DNA from: Candidatus Gastranaerophilales bacterium
GTDB taxonomy: Bacteria; Cyanobacteriota; Vampirovibrionia; Gastranaerophilales; Gastranaerophilaceae
Direction: 5' to 3'
Assembly (NCBI GenBank): GCA_947624665.1
Contig: CANQLK010000083.1
Coordinates: 1-7,359 of the forward strand
DNA: 7,359 bases
Numbering within the stretch: position 1 is the stretch's first letter; every line of letters starts with the position of its first letter. A model generated the notes under the pieces. That model worked only from the letters and a program-made list of their open reading frames with translations. It had not been told where the DNA came from and made no database searches. A program made the translations under genes and the position numbers. Shown here piece by piece: positions 1 to 6,675 of the stretch.

Positions 1-703
1 GGTCATCTTCCATAACGCTTCTATCCATAAAAGCACCCGGATCACCTTCATCTCCGTTACAGATTACATAAGATTTGCCACCTTGGTACCTGTTAACACT
101 TCTCCATTTTTTGCCAGTAGCAAAACCGCCGCCGCCTCTTCCTCTAAGTCCTGAATCTTCAATTTCTTTTAATACATATTCCTGATTATTCAATTCCAAA
201 ACTTTTGATAATGCACTGTACGCACCTGCTGCTATTGCTTCATCTATACTTTCGGGATTTATAATTCCGCAATTCTTCATTGCCGTTCTTGTCTGTTTTG
301 CATAGAAATTCATTTCTTCGTTATTTACTATTTTTTTATTCAATGCAGGATCAACATACAGCAATCTTTCAACAATTGTGTTATTTTTCAATGAATTATA
401 TATTTCTTCAACATCTTCTTTTTTAACGTGAACGTAAGTAAGCTTTCTGTCGGGAATAACAACCAAACAACCCTGTTCACAGAAGCCTATACAGCCTGTA
501 GGAATAACGCTCATTTTATCTTCTTTTGTAAGAACATCAGCATTAGCCCCAAGCTCTTTAAACTTTTCTATTAATTCAAGCGCTCCGTTTGCAAGACAAC
601 CGGTTGAAGCACAAACAAGAATTCTTCTGCCTTGTTTATTTATCATTTCTTGAGCTTTTGCCTGCTCTTGTTTAATATCAACAGCTAATTTCATTTTTTC
701 CAT
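1..703 (-). CDS. hydB: NuoF/HydB/HndC-like FMN- and NADH-binding oxidoreductase subunit (N-terminal 234 aa, 3' end outside window)
   Basis: This is the flavin subunit that exchanges electrons with NAD(P)H in NuoEF-type modules, most likely of an electron-bifurcating [FeFe]-hydrogenase, in the cytoplasm. The N-terminal part (about residues 25-105) is a thioredoxin-like [2Fe-2S] domain with Cys31-x4-Cys36 and Cys71-x3-Cys75 ('TGCIGFC'). This domain is present in HydB/HndC and absent from ordinary complex I NuoF. The 51-kDa flavoprotein domain follows, with the glycine-rich stretch GLRGRGGGGFATGKKW (185-200) and the FMN-site stretch NGDEGDPGAFMDRS (216-229). The C-terminal NADH/FMN remainder and any 4Fe-4S domains lie off the left edge. 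The ATG at 703-701 is one base after the stop of the NuoE-like gene. An AAGAGAA stretch inside the end of that gene may serve as a weak ribosome site, so coupled translation is likely. Met4 is a possible alternative start. The family is certain. The choice of hydrogenase over another NADH-dependent complex is inferred from the N-terminal domain and the gene pair. Confidence 0.93.
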   Translation of the reverse strand, partial: MEKMKLAVDIKQEQAKAQEMINKQGRRILVCASTGCLANGALELIEKFKELGANADVLTKEDKMSVIPTGCIGFCEQGCLVVIPDRKLTYVHVKKEDVEEIYNSLKNNTIVERLLYVDPALNKKIVNNEEMNFYAKQTRTAMKNCGIINPESIDEAIAAGAYSALSKVLELNNQEYVLKEIEDSGLRGRGGGGFATGKKWRSVNRYQGGKSYVICNGDEGDPGAFMDRSVMEDD

Positions 704-704
704 A

Positions 705-1199
705 TTACACGTTCTCTTTCAATAATGTGTCAATAACAATTCCTGCCGCATCAGAGGTCATTTTAGGATATATTTTCCCGTTTATAACCATCGCAGGCGC
801 TAAGCTGCATGCACCAAGGCAACTTACTGTTTCAAGAGAAAACATTCCGTTTTCTGTTGTCATTTTACCGTTTTGCAACTTTATTTTCTTTTTTACGGCT
901 TCTAATACAGGCATGGAACCCCTAACGTGGCACGCAGTACCATCGCATACTTTTATTTCATATTTACCTTTCGGCTCCAGTGAAAATTGCGCATAAAACG
1001 TTGCAACTCCAAAAACCGTTGCAGGCGATATTCCTTCAACTTTTGAACCTATGTATATCATTGCTTCTTCAGGTAAATATTTATAATGTTCCTGTACTTT
1101 TTGAAGCATTGCTATTAAATATGACTTTTCACCGCCATAACTTTGAATAATTTCATCGAGTTTTTTTGTATCTACCTTTAAGGCACTTTCCGGACTCAT
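705..1199 (-). CDS. hydC: NuoE/HydC/HndA-like [2Fe-2S] thioredoxin-fold subunit
   Basis: A complete 164-aa protein of the 24-kDa NADH dehydrogenase subunit family, which relays electrons near the flavin subunit. The N-terminal helical part (about 10-65) contains the usual 'GGEKSYLIAMLQKVQEHYKYLP' region, cut here to its recognisable sense: a helix ending in YLPEEA. The thioredoxin-like domain carries the four cluster ligands Cys85-x4-Cys90 ('CDGTAC') and Cys127-x3-Cys131 ('CLGAC'), followed by the family's 'APAMVING' strand. Length is normal for the stand-alone family. The ATG at 1199 is supported by an AAAGGGGAG ribosome site about 8 bases upstream. The flavin subunit gene begins one base after its stop, so the two are co-transcribed. 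The order HydC then HydB matches bifurcating hydrogenase operons, where the hydrogenase gene hydA often follows; that gene is not visible here. All ligands are present and nothing looks damaged. Confidence 0.95.
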   Translation of the reverse strand: MSPESALKVDTKKLDEIIQSYGGEKSYLIAMLQKVQEHYKYLPEEAMIYIGSKVEGISPATVFGVATFYAQFSLEPKGKYEIKVCDGTACHVRGSMPVLEAVKKKIKLQNGKMTTENGMFSLETVSCLGACSLAPAMVINGKIYPKMTSDAAGIVIDTLLKENV

Positions 1200-1236
1200 T
1201 TATTTCTCCCCTTTTACTAAAAACTGCATATATATT

Positions 1237-1264
1237 ATTGTATCATGGACAGATTTTTTTCCAA
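1237..1264 (-). promoter_or_regulatory. Candidate promoter of the hydC-hydB operon
   Basis: On the minus strand an extended -10, TGATACAAT (1245-1237), is preceded by TTGGAA (1264-1259) with a 16-bp spacer. Transcription would begin near 1230, about 30 bases before the hydC start codon. The -35 box lies directly against the stop codon of the upstream TPR gene, so the operon could be transcribed independently of it. No clear terminator hairpin separates the two, so readthrough from the TPR gene is also possible. The assignment is by motif only. Confidence 0.5.
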
Positions 1265-1265
1265 A

Positions 1266-2669
1266 TCAGTTTTCCTCATCCCTCTCATATTGTAACAATT
1301 CCGTTGCAGTATTGTCTGCTTCTTTCTGTTTCCCTTTTTGTTTATATGCAGTTACAAGCAGTAACTTATATACAGGGGTTAAATCTCTTATCTTTTTTGC
1401 GTTTTCCAAATAATATATTACATATCCGTTATATTTATGATTATAGTCATTGTACCAAATGGCTGAAGCTATTTCACAATTTGCTTCATGCTTATTTTCC
1501 GAATATTCTATGTATTTCTTAAAGTTTTTATTTGCGGAATACATGTCATTTAAACATATATATGCCAATCCCAGCGTTAAATATATATCTGGTTCATAAT
1601 ACGCATATTCTTCCGCTTTTCGTATATAGCGAATAGCAATATTTTTTATTTCTTTTTGATTTAACATTTCCTTATATGTTTGCGCATACGCATCAGCTAT
1701 CGCAGCATATACATAAGGATTTGAAGGGTTGACATTTATCGCATTTTCAAAATATTTTTCCGATTTTTCACGTTCATTTACCGTATAATATGCCCCTGCC
1801 ATTATATTAAGGTCTACATCATACGGATATGCCTTTATAAGTTCCAGTATATCTTCTATCGATTGATTTTCGGATTCGTCATCATCTCTTGACAACAAAT
1901 TCTTGTCAGGGAACTTTGATGTTTCAGCTACGGATTTTTTTCTGTTCTCCATTGCTTTTTTACTGTTTTTTTCTGTTTTTTCATAATATTGTGCAATATT
2001 TGTATAAATCAGATAGCAAAGATAACTGTTTTTATATTCACCCGCATTTAATGCATAATCAAGTGATTTATCCATATATTCTTTAAATTTCTTATAATTC
2101 TTTTTGTTTTTTTCTATCAATGCTTTGTCAAAATATACCTTTGATTTAATATTGTTAAATTCTTTACCTGATTGCTCATCAGCAATTTTTAACGCTTTTT
2201 CTCTGTATTCATCCGCTAAAGAACTATTTAAATCAATTGTATAAGCATTTGCAATGTTCAAATACAGATATGCCAAATCGAACTTATTTGTATTTTCAAG
2301 ATTCTTTTCTTTATACTCTTTTGCCTGATTGTAATAATCTAAAGTTATTTCATTGTTATGATATGCTGATAAATAAATATTACCGAGCATAGCAAGTATT
2401 TCGGATTTTAGTTCGTAATCGGGATATTTTTCTTTTTCTATCTGATTTAATGAGGATTTACAATAATTTTTAGCCTTTGTTTTATCATTTAAAATATAAG
2501 TAATTTTACACATATTAAGATAATTTTCGGGAGATGCACTTTCACTTAAATTTGAAGCATATAATTTATAAGCCTGCTCAAATTCAGACCGTAGAAGCAA
2601 TTCATCTTGTGCTTGGACAAAATTTGAACCAAAGAAAAAAGCAGTAATGACAATAAGCAATTTTTTCAT
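1266..2669 (-). CDS. Exported TPR-repeat protein, 467 aa, function unknown
   Basis: The protein begins with a Sec signal peptide: MKKLL, a hydrophobic core to about residue 16, and probable signal peptidase I cleavage after VQA20 before Gln21. The mature part is almost entirely helical and rich in Tyr, Lys, Glu and Asn. Recognisable TPR units occur at about 284-317 (consensus-like 'YFENAINVNPSN'), 318-351 and 360-393. The N-terminal half (about 25-250) has more diverged TPR-like helix pairs, and an acidic linker (RDDDESEN, 261-268) divides the two halves. No catalytic domain or membrane anchor is seen after the signal peptide. A periplasmic or surface scaffold role is a reasonable inference, but the partner is unknown. 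The ATG at 2669 has a strong GGGAGGG ribosome site 7 bases upstream (2676-2682). The gene is divergent from another exported TPR protein and lies just upstream of the hydrogenase genes on the same strand, with its own promoter. The exact number of repeats is uncertain. Confidence 0.85.
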   Translation of the reverse strand: MKKLLIVITAFFFGSNFVQAQDELLLRSEFEQAYKLYASNLSESASPENYLNMCKITYILNDKTKAKNYCKSSLNQIEKEKYPDYELKSEILAMLGNIYLSAYHNNEITLDYYNQAKEYKEKNLENTNKFDLAYLYLNIANAYTIDLNSSLADEYREKALKIADEQSGKEFNNIKSKVYFDKALIEKNKKNYKKFKEYMDKSLDYALNAGEYKNSYLCYLIYTNIAQYYEKTEKNSKKAMENRKKSVAETSKFPDKNLLSRDDDESENQSIEDILELIKAYPYDVDLNIMAGAYYTVNEREKSEKYFENAINVNPSNPYVYAAIADAYAQTYKEMLNQKEIKNIAIRYIRKAEEYAYYEPDIYLTLGLAYICLNDMYSANKNFKKYIEYSENKHEANCEIASAIWYNDYNHKYNGYVIYYLENAKKIRDLTPVYKLLLVTAYKQKGKQKEADNTATELLQYERDEEN

Positions 2670-2694
2670 TAATATCCCTCCCTGATATGAAAAA

Positions 2695-2721
2695 ATTATA
2701 TCATTAATTTATAAATGACAA
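2695..2721 (-). promoter_or_regulatory. Candidate promoter of the 467-aa TPR gene
   Basis: The minus strand carries a perfect extended -10, TGATATAAT (2703-2695), with a TTGTCA -35-like hexamer (2721-2716) at a short 15-bp spacing. The predicted start of transcription is near 2688, which leaves a leader of about 20 bases containing the GGGAGGG ribosome site. It faces away from the promoter of the divergent TPR gene in the same 121-bp region. Confidence 0.55.
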
Positions 2722-2742
2722 AACTTATCATACTGAACTATA

Positions 2743-2752
2743 TGAATATTCA
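2743..2752. promoter_or_regulatory. Short palindrome in the divergent promoter region
   Basis: TGAATATTCA is a perfect 10-bp palindrome. It lies about 40 bp from the minus-strand -10 and directly upstream of the plus-strand extended -10, where a regulator could affect either TPR gene. In such AT-rich DNA a palindrome of this length can arise by chance, so an operator role is only a suggestion. Confidence 0.2.
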
Positions 2753-2758
2753 AAAATA

Positions 2759-2767
2759 TGTTATAAA
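2759..2767 (+). promoter_or_regulatory. Candidate extended -10 promoter of the 708-aa TPR gene
   Basis: TGTTATAAA fits the extended -10 pattern TGnTATAAT (followed by A and T). No good -35 box is present at 17 bp. Transcription would begin around 2774, just before the ribosome site at 2777-2781, giving a very short leader. An alternative promoter with ATGACA (2715-2720) is weaker. Confidence 0.4.
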
Positions 2768-2776
2768 ATTAATCAC

Positions 2777-2781
2777 GGGAG
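2777..2781 (+). promoter_or_regulatory. Ribosome binding site that fixes the start at 2791
   Basis: GGGAG ends one base before an ATG at 2782 and 9 bases before an in-frame ATG at 2791. A ribosome cannot use the first ATG with this site, while the second has normal spacing. The second also gives a standard signal peptide beginning MKK. The start at 2791 is therefore preferred, which removes three residues from the longest reading frame. Confidence 0.75.
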
Positions 2782-2790
2782 ATGATAAAA

Positions 2791-4917
2791 ATGAAAAAAA
2801 TAATATGGTTAATTGCATTTAGTTTAATAATAAACACTGCTGTACATGCGCAAACTGTTTATGATGATAATTATGAAGAAAATCCAAACTATGTTCAAGG
2901 GCTTAAATACCTTGAAACTTCGCAATATACAAGTGCCATAAACGAGTTCAAGAAAGCCATAAGAGTAAATCCAAAGGACGCTTCGGCTCTTGTAGGATTA
3001 TCAAACGCATATAATCTTAGAGCCGAATACTATAATAATACCGTTAAAGCGGTAAATAACGCAATATCAGATATAAAATCCGCCATATTTTATTCAAAAT
3101 ATTACAAACCTGATGACATAAATGCAATTTCTCCGCAATCCGTAGCACAAATGGAAAAAATATTAAACACAATGGAATCATCTTCAAAAGCGGATATTTC
3201 GCTAAGCGGAAGAGCCAAAACGGCAAAAGCTTCAAGAACAAAAGGAGAATTTGCCGCCGCAGGTTATGATTACTATAAACTGGCAGATGATATAAAATAT
3301 AAATCAGAAGCTAATATTGCTTTAGGTGATATCTACAAAATTTTAAATCGCCCCGATAAATCCGTTCAATTTTACAGAAATGCTTTAGCTGTTGACACTT
3401 CTAACACTGATGTACACCTTAAGCTTGCAAGAACTTACGAAGAATTAAATGATTATAATTCCGCATTAAAGGAATACAGTTATGCTTTAAGTTCTTCATC
3501 GGAAAAAGAAGATATTTTATATTCACTTGAAAAAATATGGCAGAAGAAAGTGGATGAAGCGCCAAAAGATGCGGAAGCCCATGCTAATTTAGGCGTAGTT
3601 TATCAAAAAGAAAAAAGGTATGCGGAAGCTATGGCGGAATATCAAAAGGCAGAAGCAATAAACCCTTCAAATATAAATACAAAAATAAATATAGGAACTC
3701 TTTATCAGGAACAAAAAAAATATGATATGGCTTTAAATACCTATAATTCAATACTAAAAATGCAGCCACAGAATATAAATGTTTTAACATACAAAGCGGA
3801 ATGTTTGAAAGAACTTAAGCGGAATGAAGAAGCAGTCAGCGTATATAAAACAGTATTAAGCTTAGAGCCGAAAAATACAGCCGTAAAAGCAGAACTGTTT
3901 GAACTTTTAAAGAACACAATGCCCGCAGAAGAAGTATTGGCTTTCTTATATAAGAATGTTCAAAACAGTCCGATGAATGCCGATGCTTATTATGAATTTG
4001 CTTATGAACTGCATAAATCAGGCAAAATAGATGATGCTATTACTTATTACAATCAAACAATTAAATTGGATGATACAAAAACAGACGCATACATTAATCT
4101 TTCTCAGGCATACAGACAAAAGAAAAATTACAATCAAGCATATTCAACAATAAAAGGAGCTATGGATAAATTCCCAGAAAATGCGCTTGTAAAGAAACAA
4201 TATGATATAGTAGCAAAAGATTATGAAGCGAATAACTATAATACAGCTTCAAATTCCTTCCAAAGCGGAGATTATAAAACAGCAATAGCAGAATATATGA
4301 AAATTAATCCGCCAACTGCAGAATCACTGCTCGGAATTGCCGCTTCATATCAGTCAATGGCAGATAATACCAATGCAATTACTTATTATAAAAAAGCTAT
4401 GGAATTGGATAAGAATAATGCCGAAATCCCGTATTATATTGCTTCTTTATACTCTGCCCAAGAGGATTTTGAAAATGCAAATCAATATATAACGGCAGCA
4501 TTAACAAAAAATCCTTCGTCAACTCAGGCAAAAGAACTCGCTAAATATATTAATTCAAAGCGCAATGAAGTCATATTGAATGAAGGCGTGAAATTATATG
4601 AAGCAAATAAATTCAATGAAGCAATATCGGCATTTGGCACGGTATTAAAATCAGAAACCGATAACGGAAGTGTTTATTATTACAGAGCTCTTTGCTATGA
4701 CGCCGTAAAAGATTACAAAAAAGCCATAGATGACTATAAATCCGCAATAAAATATTCGCCCGATATGACTATTGCATATTATTCAATAGCAGTTGACTAT
4801 GATGCTTTGGAAAATTACGGCTCCGCTAAAGAAAACTATAAAAAATATATTAATTTAACTAAAGAAGATAACGATTATAAAACATACGCTCAAACAAGAA
4901 TAAACGAAATAAAATAA
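2791..4917 (+). CDS. Exported large TPR-repeat protein, 708 aa
   Basis: A Sec-exported superhelical scaffold of unknown specific function. The signal peptide is MKKIIW plus a hydrophobic core, with likely cleavage after VHA20 before Gln21. Nearly all of the mature chain is tetratricopeptide repeat. Clear 34-residue units are seen at about 33-66, 172-205, 206-238, 262-295, 296-329, 330-363, 397-430, 431-464, 511-544, 545-578, 593-626, 627-660 and 661-694, many with the closing NP/DP-type turn (VNPKD, INPSN, LEPKN). Two regions interrupt the pattern: 80-150, a lysine/serine-rich stretch with less regular helices, and 364-396, where one repeat is degenerate. There is no C-terminal membrane anchor or enzyme domain. 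TPR arrays of this type bind other proteins, for example in envelope or secretion complexes; the partner is not shown here. The gene is divergent from another exported TPR protein and is followed 6 bp later by a tRNA dihydrouridine synthase gene, probably on the same transcript. Confidence 0.88.
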   Translation: MKKIIWLIAFSLIINTAVHAQTVYDDNYEENPNYVQGLKYLETSQYTSAINEFKKAIRVNPKDASALVGLSNAYNLRAEYYNNTVKAVNNAISDIKSAIFYSKYYKPDDINAISPQSVAQMEKILNTMESSSKADISLSGRAKTAKASRTKGEFAAAGYDYYKLADDIKYKSEANIALGDIYKILNRPDKSVQFYRNALAVDTSNTDVHLKLARTYEELNDYNSALKEYSYALSSSSEKEDILYSLEKIWQKKVDEAPKDAEAHANLGVVYQKEKRYAEAMAEYQKAEAINPSNINTKINIGTLYQEQKKYDMALNTYNSILKMQPQNINVLTYKAECLKELKRNEEAVSVYKTVLSLEPKNTAVKAELFELLKNTMPAEEVLAFLYKNVQNSPMNADAYYEFAYELHKSGKIDDAITYYNQTIKLDDTKTDAYINLSQAYRQKKNYNQAYSTIKGAMDKFPENALVKKQYDIVAKDYEANNYNTASNSFQSGDYKTAIAEYMKINPPTAESLLGIAASYQSMADNTNAITYYKKAMELDKNNAEIPYYIASLYSAQEDFENANQYITAALTKNPSSTQAKELAKYINSKRNEVILNEGVKLYEANKFNEAISAFGTVLKSETDNGSVYYYRALCYDAVKDYKKAIDDYKSAIKYSPDMTIAYYSIAVDYDALENYGSAKENYKKYINLTKEDNDYKTYAQTRINEIK

Positions 4918-4923
4918 AAATAA

Positions 4924-5916
4924 ATGGAAGCAGAAAAAGAAAAAGCATATCTTAAAATAGGAAATGTAGAATTAAAAAGCAGAGTAACACTTGCACCATT
5001 GGCGGGGATTACTGATTTTGTATTCAGAAAATTAATAAGGAAATACTCTGATACATGCCTGTTAACAACGGAAATGCTGAGTTCGGAGGCACTCGTACAA
5101 AAACCTGACGGGAATATCAGCTATACGGATATGAAAGAATCTCCCTGTTCTTTTCAAATTGAAGGACATAAACCCGAATTAATGGCGAAATCAGCGAAGA
5201 TACTTGAAAATAAAGCTGATATTATAGATATAAATATGGGATGTCCGATAAATAAGATAGTAAAAGGGAATGACGGATGTTCATTAATGAGAAATCCACA
5301 ACTGGCAAGAGATATAGTAATTGCAGTAAAAGAAGCGGTAAAACTGCCCGTCACATGTAAATTTCGCTTGGGTTGGGGACAGGATTCAAAGAATTTTATA
5401 GAATTTGCACAATTAATGCAAGAGGCAGGAGCAAGTGCCGTAACAATACATGCAAGAACCCGCTCGCAATTATACTCGGGAGAAGCCGACTGGAAACAAT
5501 TATCCCTCTTAAACGGGCAAATAGATATTCCTTATATAGCTAACGGCGATATAATAAGTCCTGAAAGCGCAAAACAGTGTTTAGAAATTACAAAAGCAGA
5601 CGGAATTGCCATAGGTAGAGCTACCATGGGCGATTTATCTCTTATCAAAAGAATTGAAAAATATATTAATGAAAATGTATTACTGCCTGAACCACCCTTA
5701 GAAGAAAAAATTTCTATGCTTAAAGAGCATTTAAATGCGGAAATAAACTTTAGAGGTGAAGAAACAGGCATTAAATTTTTCAGAAAATTTTATCCCTGCT
5801 ATATAAAAAATGTAAGAGGCGGAGGGGAGTTCAGGAAAAACCTTGTCACAGAAGTGAATTATGAAAATATTTTATCCGTATTGAACGATATTATTCAAAA
5901 TGAAAGAAAAGCATAA
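4924..5916 (+). CDS. dusB: tRNA-dihydrouridine synthase, DusB/NifR3 family
   Basis: A cytoplasmic FMN enzyme that reduces specific uridines in the tRNA D-loop to dihydrouridine using NAD(P)H. The 330-aa length is normal. The TIM barrel begins with APLAGITD (24-31). The catalytic cysteine is Cys107 in INMGCP (103-108). KFRLGW (146-151) and HARTRSQLYSGEADW (176-190) are the FMN/substrate motifs of the DusB subgroup, and ANGDI and IGRA (230-233) complete the phosphate-binding end. A helical C-terminal domain (about 255-330) holds the YPCYIKNVRGG segment. The usual 'GNPW' after GRA is replaced by GDLSL, a mild deviation. The ATG is 6 bp after the stop of the TPR gene and has no Shine-Dalgarno sequence, only an A-rich leader, so it probably depends on coupled translation. 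The gene end overlaps the GIY-YIG gene by 17 bp. The family is certain; the exact uridine position modified is not. Confidence 0.95.
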   Translation: MEAEKEKAYLKIGNVELKSRVTLAPLAGITDFVFRKLIRKYSDTCLLTTEMLSSEALVQKPDGNISYTDMKESPCSFQIEGHKPELMAKSAKILENKADIIDINMGCPINKIVKGNDGCSLMRNPQLARDIVIAVKEAVKLPVTCKFRLGWGQDSKNFIEFAQLMQEAGASAVTIHARTRSQLYSGEADWKQLSLLNGQIDIPYIANGDIISPESAKQCLEITKADGIAIGRATMGDLSLIKRIEKYINENVLLPEPPLEEKISMLKEHLNAEINFRGEETGIKFFRKFYPCYIKNVRGGGEFRKNLVTEVNYENILSVLNDIIQNERKA

Positions 5917-6169
5917 AAAATATTACGTATATATTATTTTAACGGTAACCGATAAATTATACTGCGGTTATACCGATGACGTAGAAAAAAGATATAAACA
6001 GCACATAAGCGGAAAGGGTGCAAAATTTACCCGAGCCAATAAGCCGTTAAAACTTTTATACACAAAAGAATTTGAGACAAAATCGCAAGCCCAAAAAGAA
6101 GAATACAGAATAAAACACCTGACACGAAAAAATAAACTTCAATTAATTAATCAGGAAGTTTTAAAATAG
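5900..6169 (+). CDS. GIY-YIG domain protein, YhbQ/UPF0213 type
   Basis: An 89-aa single-domain GIY-YIG protein. The nuclease core is seen as YVYII (9-13) and YCG (21-23), standing for the GIY and YIG elements. Next come Arg31 with His35 (EKRYKQH) and the probable metal-binding Glu68 in EEYRIKHL, followed by the typical basic end TRKNKLQLI. The segment GKGAKFTRANKPLKLLY (38-54) is characteristic of the small stand-alone family. Members are proposed structure-specific nucleases, but the biological role of most is unknown, so a nuclease activity is inferred from the preserved residues. The start codon lies inside the end of the dus gene in another frame (17-bp overlap) with no ribosome site, which suggests translation by reinitiation from dus. 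It is the last gene of the TPR-dus-GIY-YIG unit. A 7-bp inverted repeat follows but no clear terminator. Confidence 0.9.
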   Translation: MKEKHKKYYVYIILTVTDKLYCGYTDDVEKRYKQHISGKGAKFTRANKPLKLLYTKEFETKSQAQKEEYRIKHLTRKNKLQLINQEVLK

Positions 6170-6201
6170 TCTTATAAAAAATAACTATTTCTAATAATAT
6201 G

Positions 6202-6210
6202 TGCTAAAAT
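6202..6210 (+). promoter_or_regulatory. Candidate extended -10 promoter for the small membrane protein pair, possibly leaderless
   Basis: TGCTAAAAT matches TGnTAtAAT at five of six core positions plus the TG. The last base is 6 bases before the ATG at 6217, so the normal start of transcription (about 7 bases after the box) would fall on or next to the start codon. No Shine-Dalgarno sequence is present, consistent with a leaderless message. No -35 box was recognised. Confidence 0.4.
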
Positions 6211-6216
6211 ATTAAT

Positions 6217-6453
6217 ATGGAAAATAAAATAAAACAAATAGAACTGGAAGTTAATAGCTTAATATCAATACGACAAATTTATTTTAATATTGTTGTTATT
6301 GTATATGGAGGTTGTATTGGTTTATTATTTACTGATTTAAATGTATTGAAAATAAGTTTATTTGTAATAGGTTTTATTTTAAATTTATTATTTATAAGTG
6401 TAATAATAAATTGTAATAATTGTATTAAAGATAAAATAAAGGGGTTACAATGA
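6217..6453 (+). CDS. Small two-helix membrane protein, 78 aa, function unknown
   Basis: Not recognised. The 78-aa chain begins with a charged, probably helical segment (1-15, Glu/Lys/Ile spaced as in a short amphipathic helix), followed by two hydrophobic helices at about 19-38 and 43-65 separated by the short TDLN turn. It ends with a basic tail (KDKIKGLQ). A hairpin in the inner membrane with both ends in the cytoplasm is the simplest topology. Codons are more AT-biased than in the upstream genes. There is no ribosome site, and the candidate promoter is immediately upstream. The TGA stop overlaps the ATG of the next tiny gene (ATGA). Possible roles include a toxin, holin-like protein or membrane partner of the next peptide, but nothing in the sequence decides among them. 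It is likely a real gene given the helix pattern and coupling. Confidence 0.6.
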   Translation: MENKIKQIELEVNSLISIRQIYFNIVVIVYGGCIGLLFTDLNVLKISLFVIGFILNLLFISVIINCNNCIKDKIKGLQ

Positions 6454-6536
6454 TTTTAAAATTAATATTACTTGTTTTATTGTGCTTTTCTTTGATTTAT
6501 TTTTCTTATGCTGTAATACAACAAAAAAATATATAA
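6450..6536 (+). CDS. Tiny single-helix membrane protein, 28 aa, coupled by ATGA overlap
   Basis: The start ATG overlaps the stop of the 78-aa gene in ATGA, and an AAAGGGG ribosome site (6438-6444) lies 5 bases upstream, one of the better sites in the window. The peptide is MILKLILLVLLCF followed by SLIYFSYAVIQQKNI: one hydrophobic helix with a short polar tail. A good ribosome site plus the stop/start overlap favours real translation. It ends just after a run of seven A (6523-6529). Loss of one A would join it to an open frame extending to 6648 (about 65 aa in total), so it may be a shortened or frameshifted form. It is not assigned to a family. It could also be a type I-like toxin or a partner of the 78-aa protein. 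Confidence 0.5.
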   Translation: MILKLILLVLLCFSLIYFSYAVIQQKNI

Positions 6537-6648
6537 AGAAATATTTATTTATACAGATAAATCAAGCTCACCAAGTCAAATTATAAACAGACCGGGCGAG
6601 GTATTTATGTGCCAAGTTGTAAATTTTGAAAAAAACAAAAAGAAATAA
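6523..6648 (+). other. Possible frameshifted continuation of the 28-aa gene
   Basis: After the A7 run (6523-6529) the frame one base further on is open to TAA at 6646-6648, with no good start of its own except a weak ATG at 6607. It would read IYKEIFIYTDKSSSPSQ and then IINRPGEVFMCQVVNF plus a lysine-rich end, a plausible cytoplasmic tail for the preceding membrane helix. This could be a sequencing or assembly indel, a decayed gene, or slippage at the A run. It is also possible that the stretch is noncoding. Confidence 0.3.
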
Positions 6649-6675
6649 AATTATTAACCAAAATAAATTTGCACC

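Noticed and set aside
727..1522. Plus-strand open frames antisense to the NuoE-like and 467-aa TPR genes
   Set aside because: They mirror well-supported minus-strand genes, have no ribosome sites and show no recognisable domain.
2782..2790. Upstream ATG as the start of the 708-aa TPR protein
   Set aside because: The ribosome site GGGAG touches this ATG, leaving no spacing. The next in-frame ATG at 2791 has correct spacing and a standard signal peptide start.
2791..4917. CRISPR or DNA-level tandem repeats within the TPR gene
   Set aside because: The periodicity is at protein level (about 34 residues) with strongly diverged DNA; no identical direct repeats or spacers were seen.
6164..6190. 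Inverted repeat AAATAGT / ACTATTT with a 13-base loop after the GIY-YIG gene, as a terminator
   Set aside because: The stem is only 7 bp with one G-C pair, overlaps the stop codon and has no T tract, so it is too weak to call an intrinsic terminator.
6607..6648. A separate 13-codon gene starting at ATG 6607
   Set aside because: Too short, with no clear ribosome site. It is better explained as the end of the possible frameshifted continuation.
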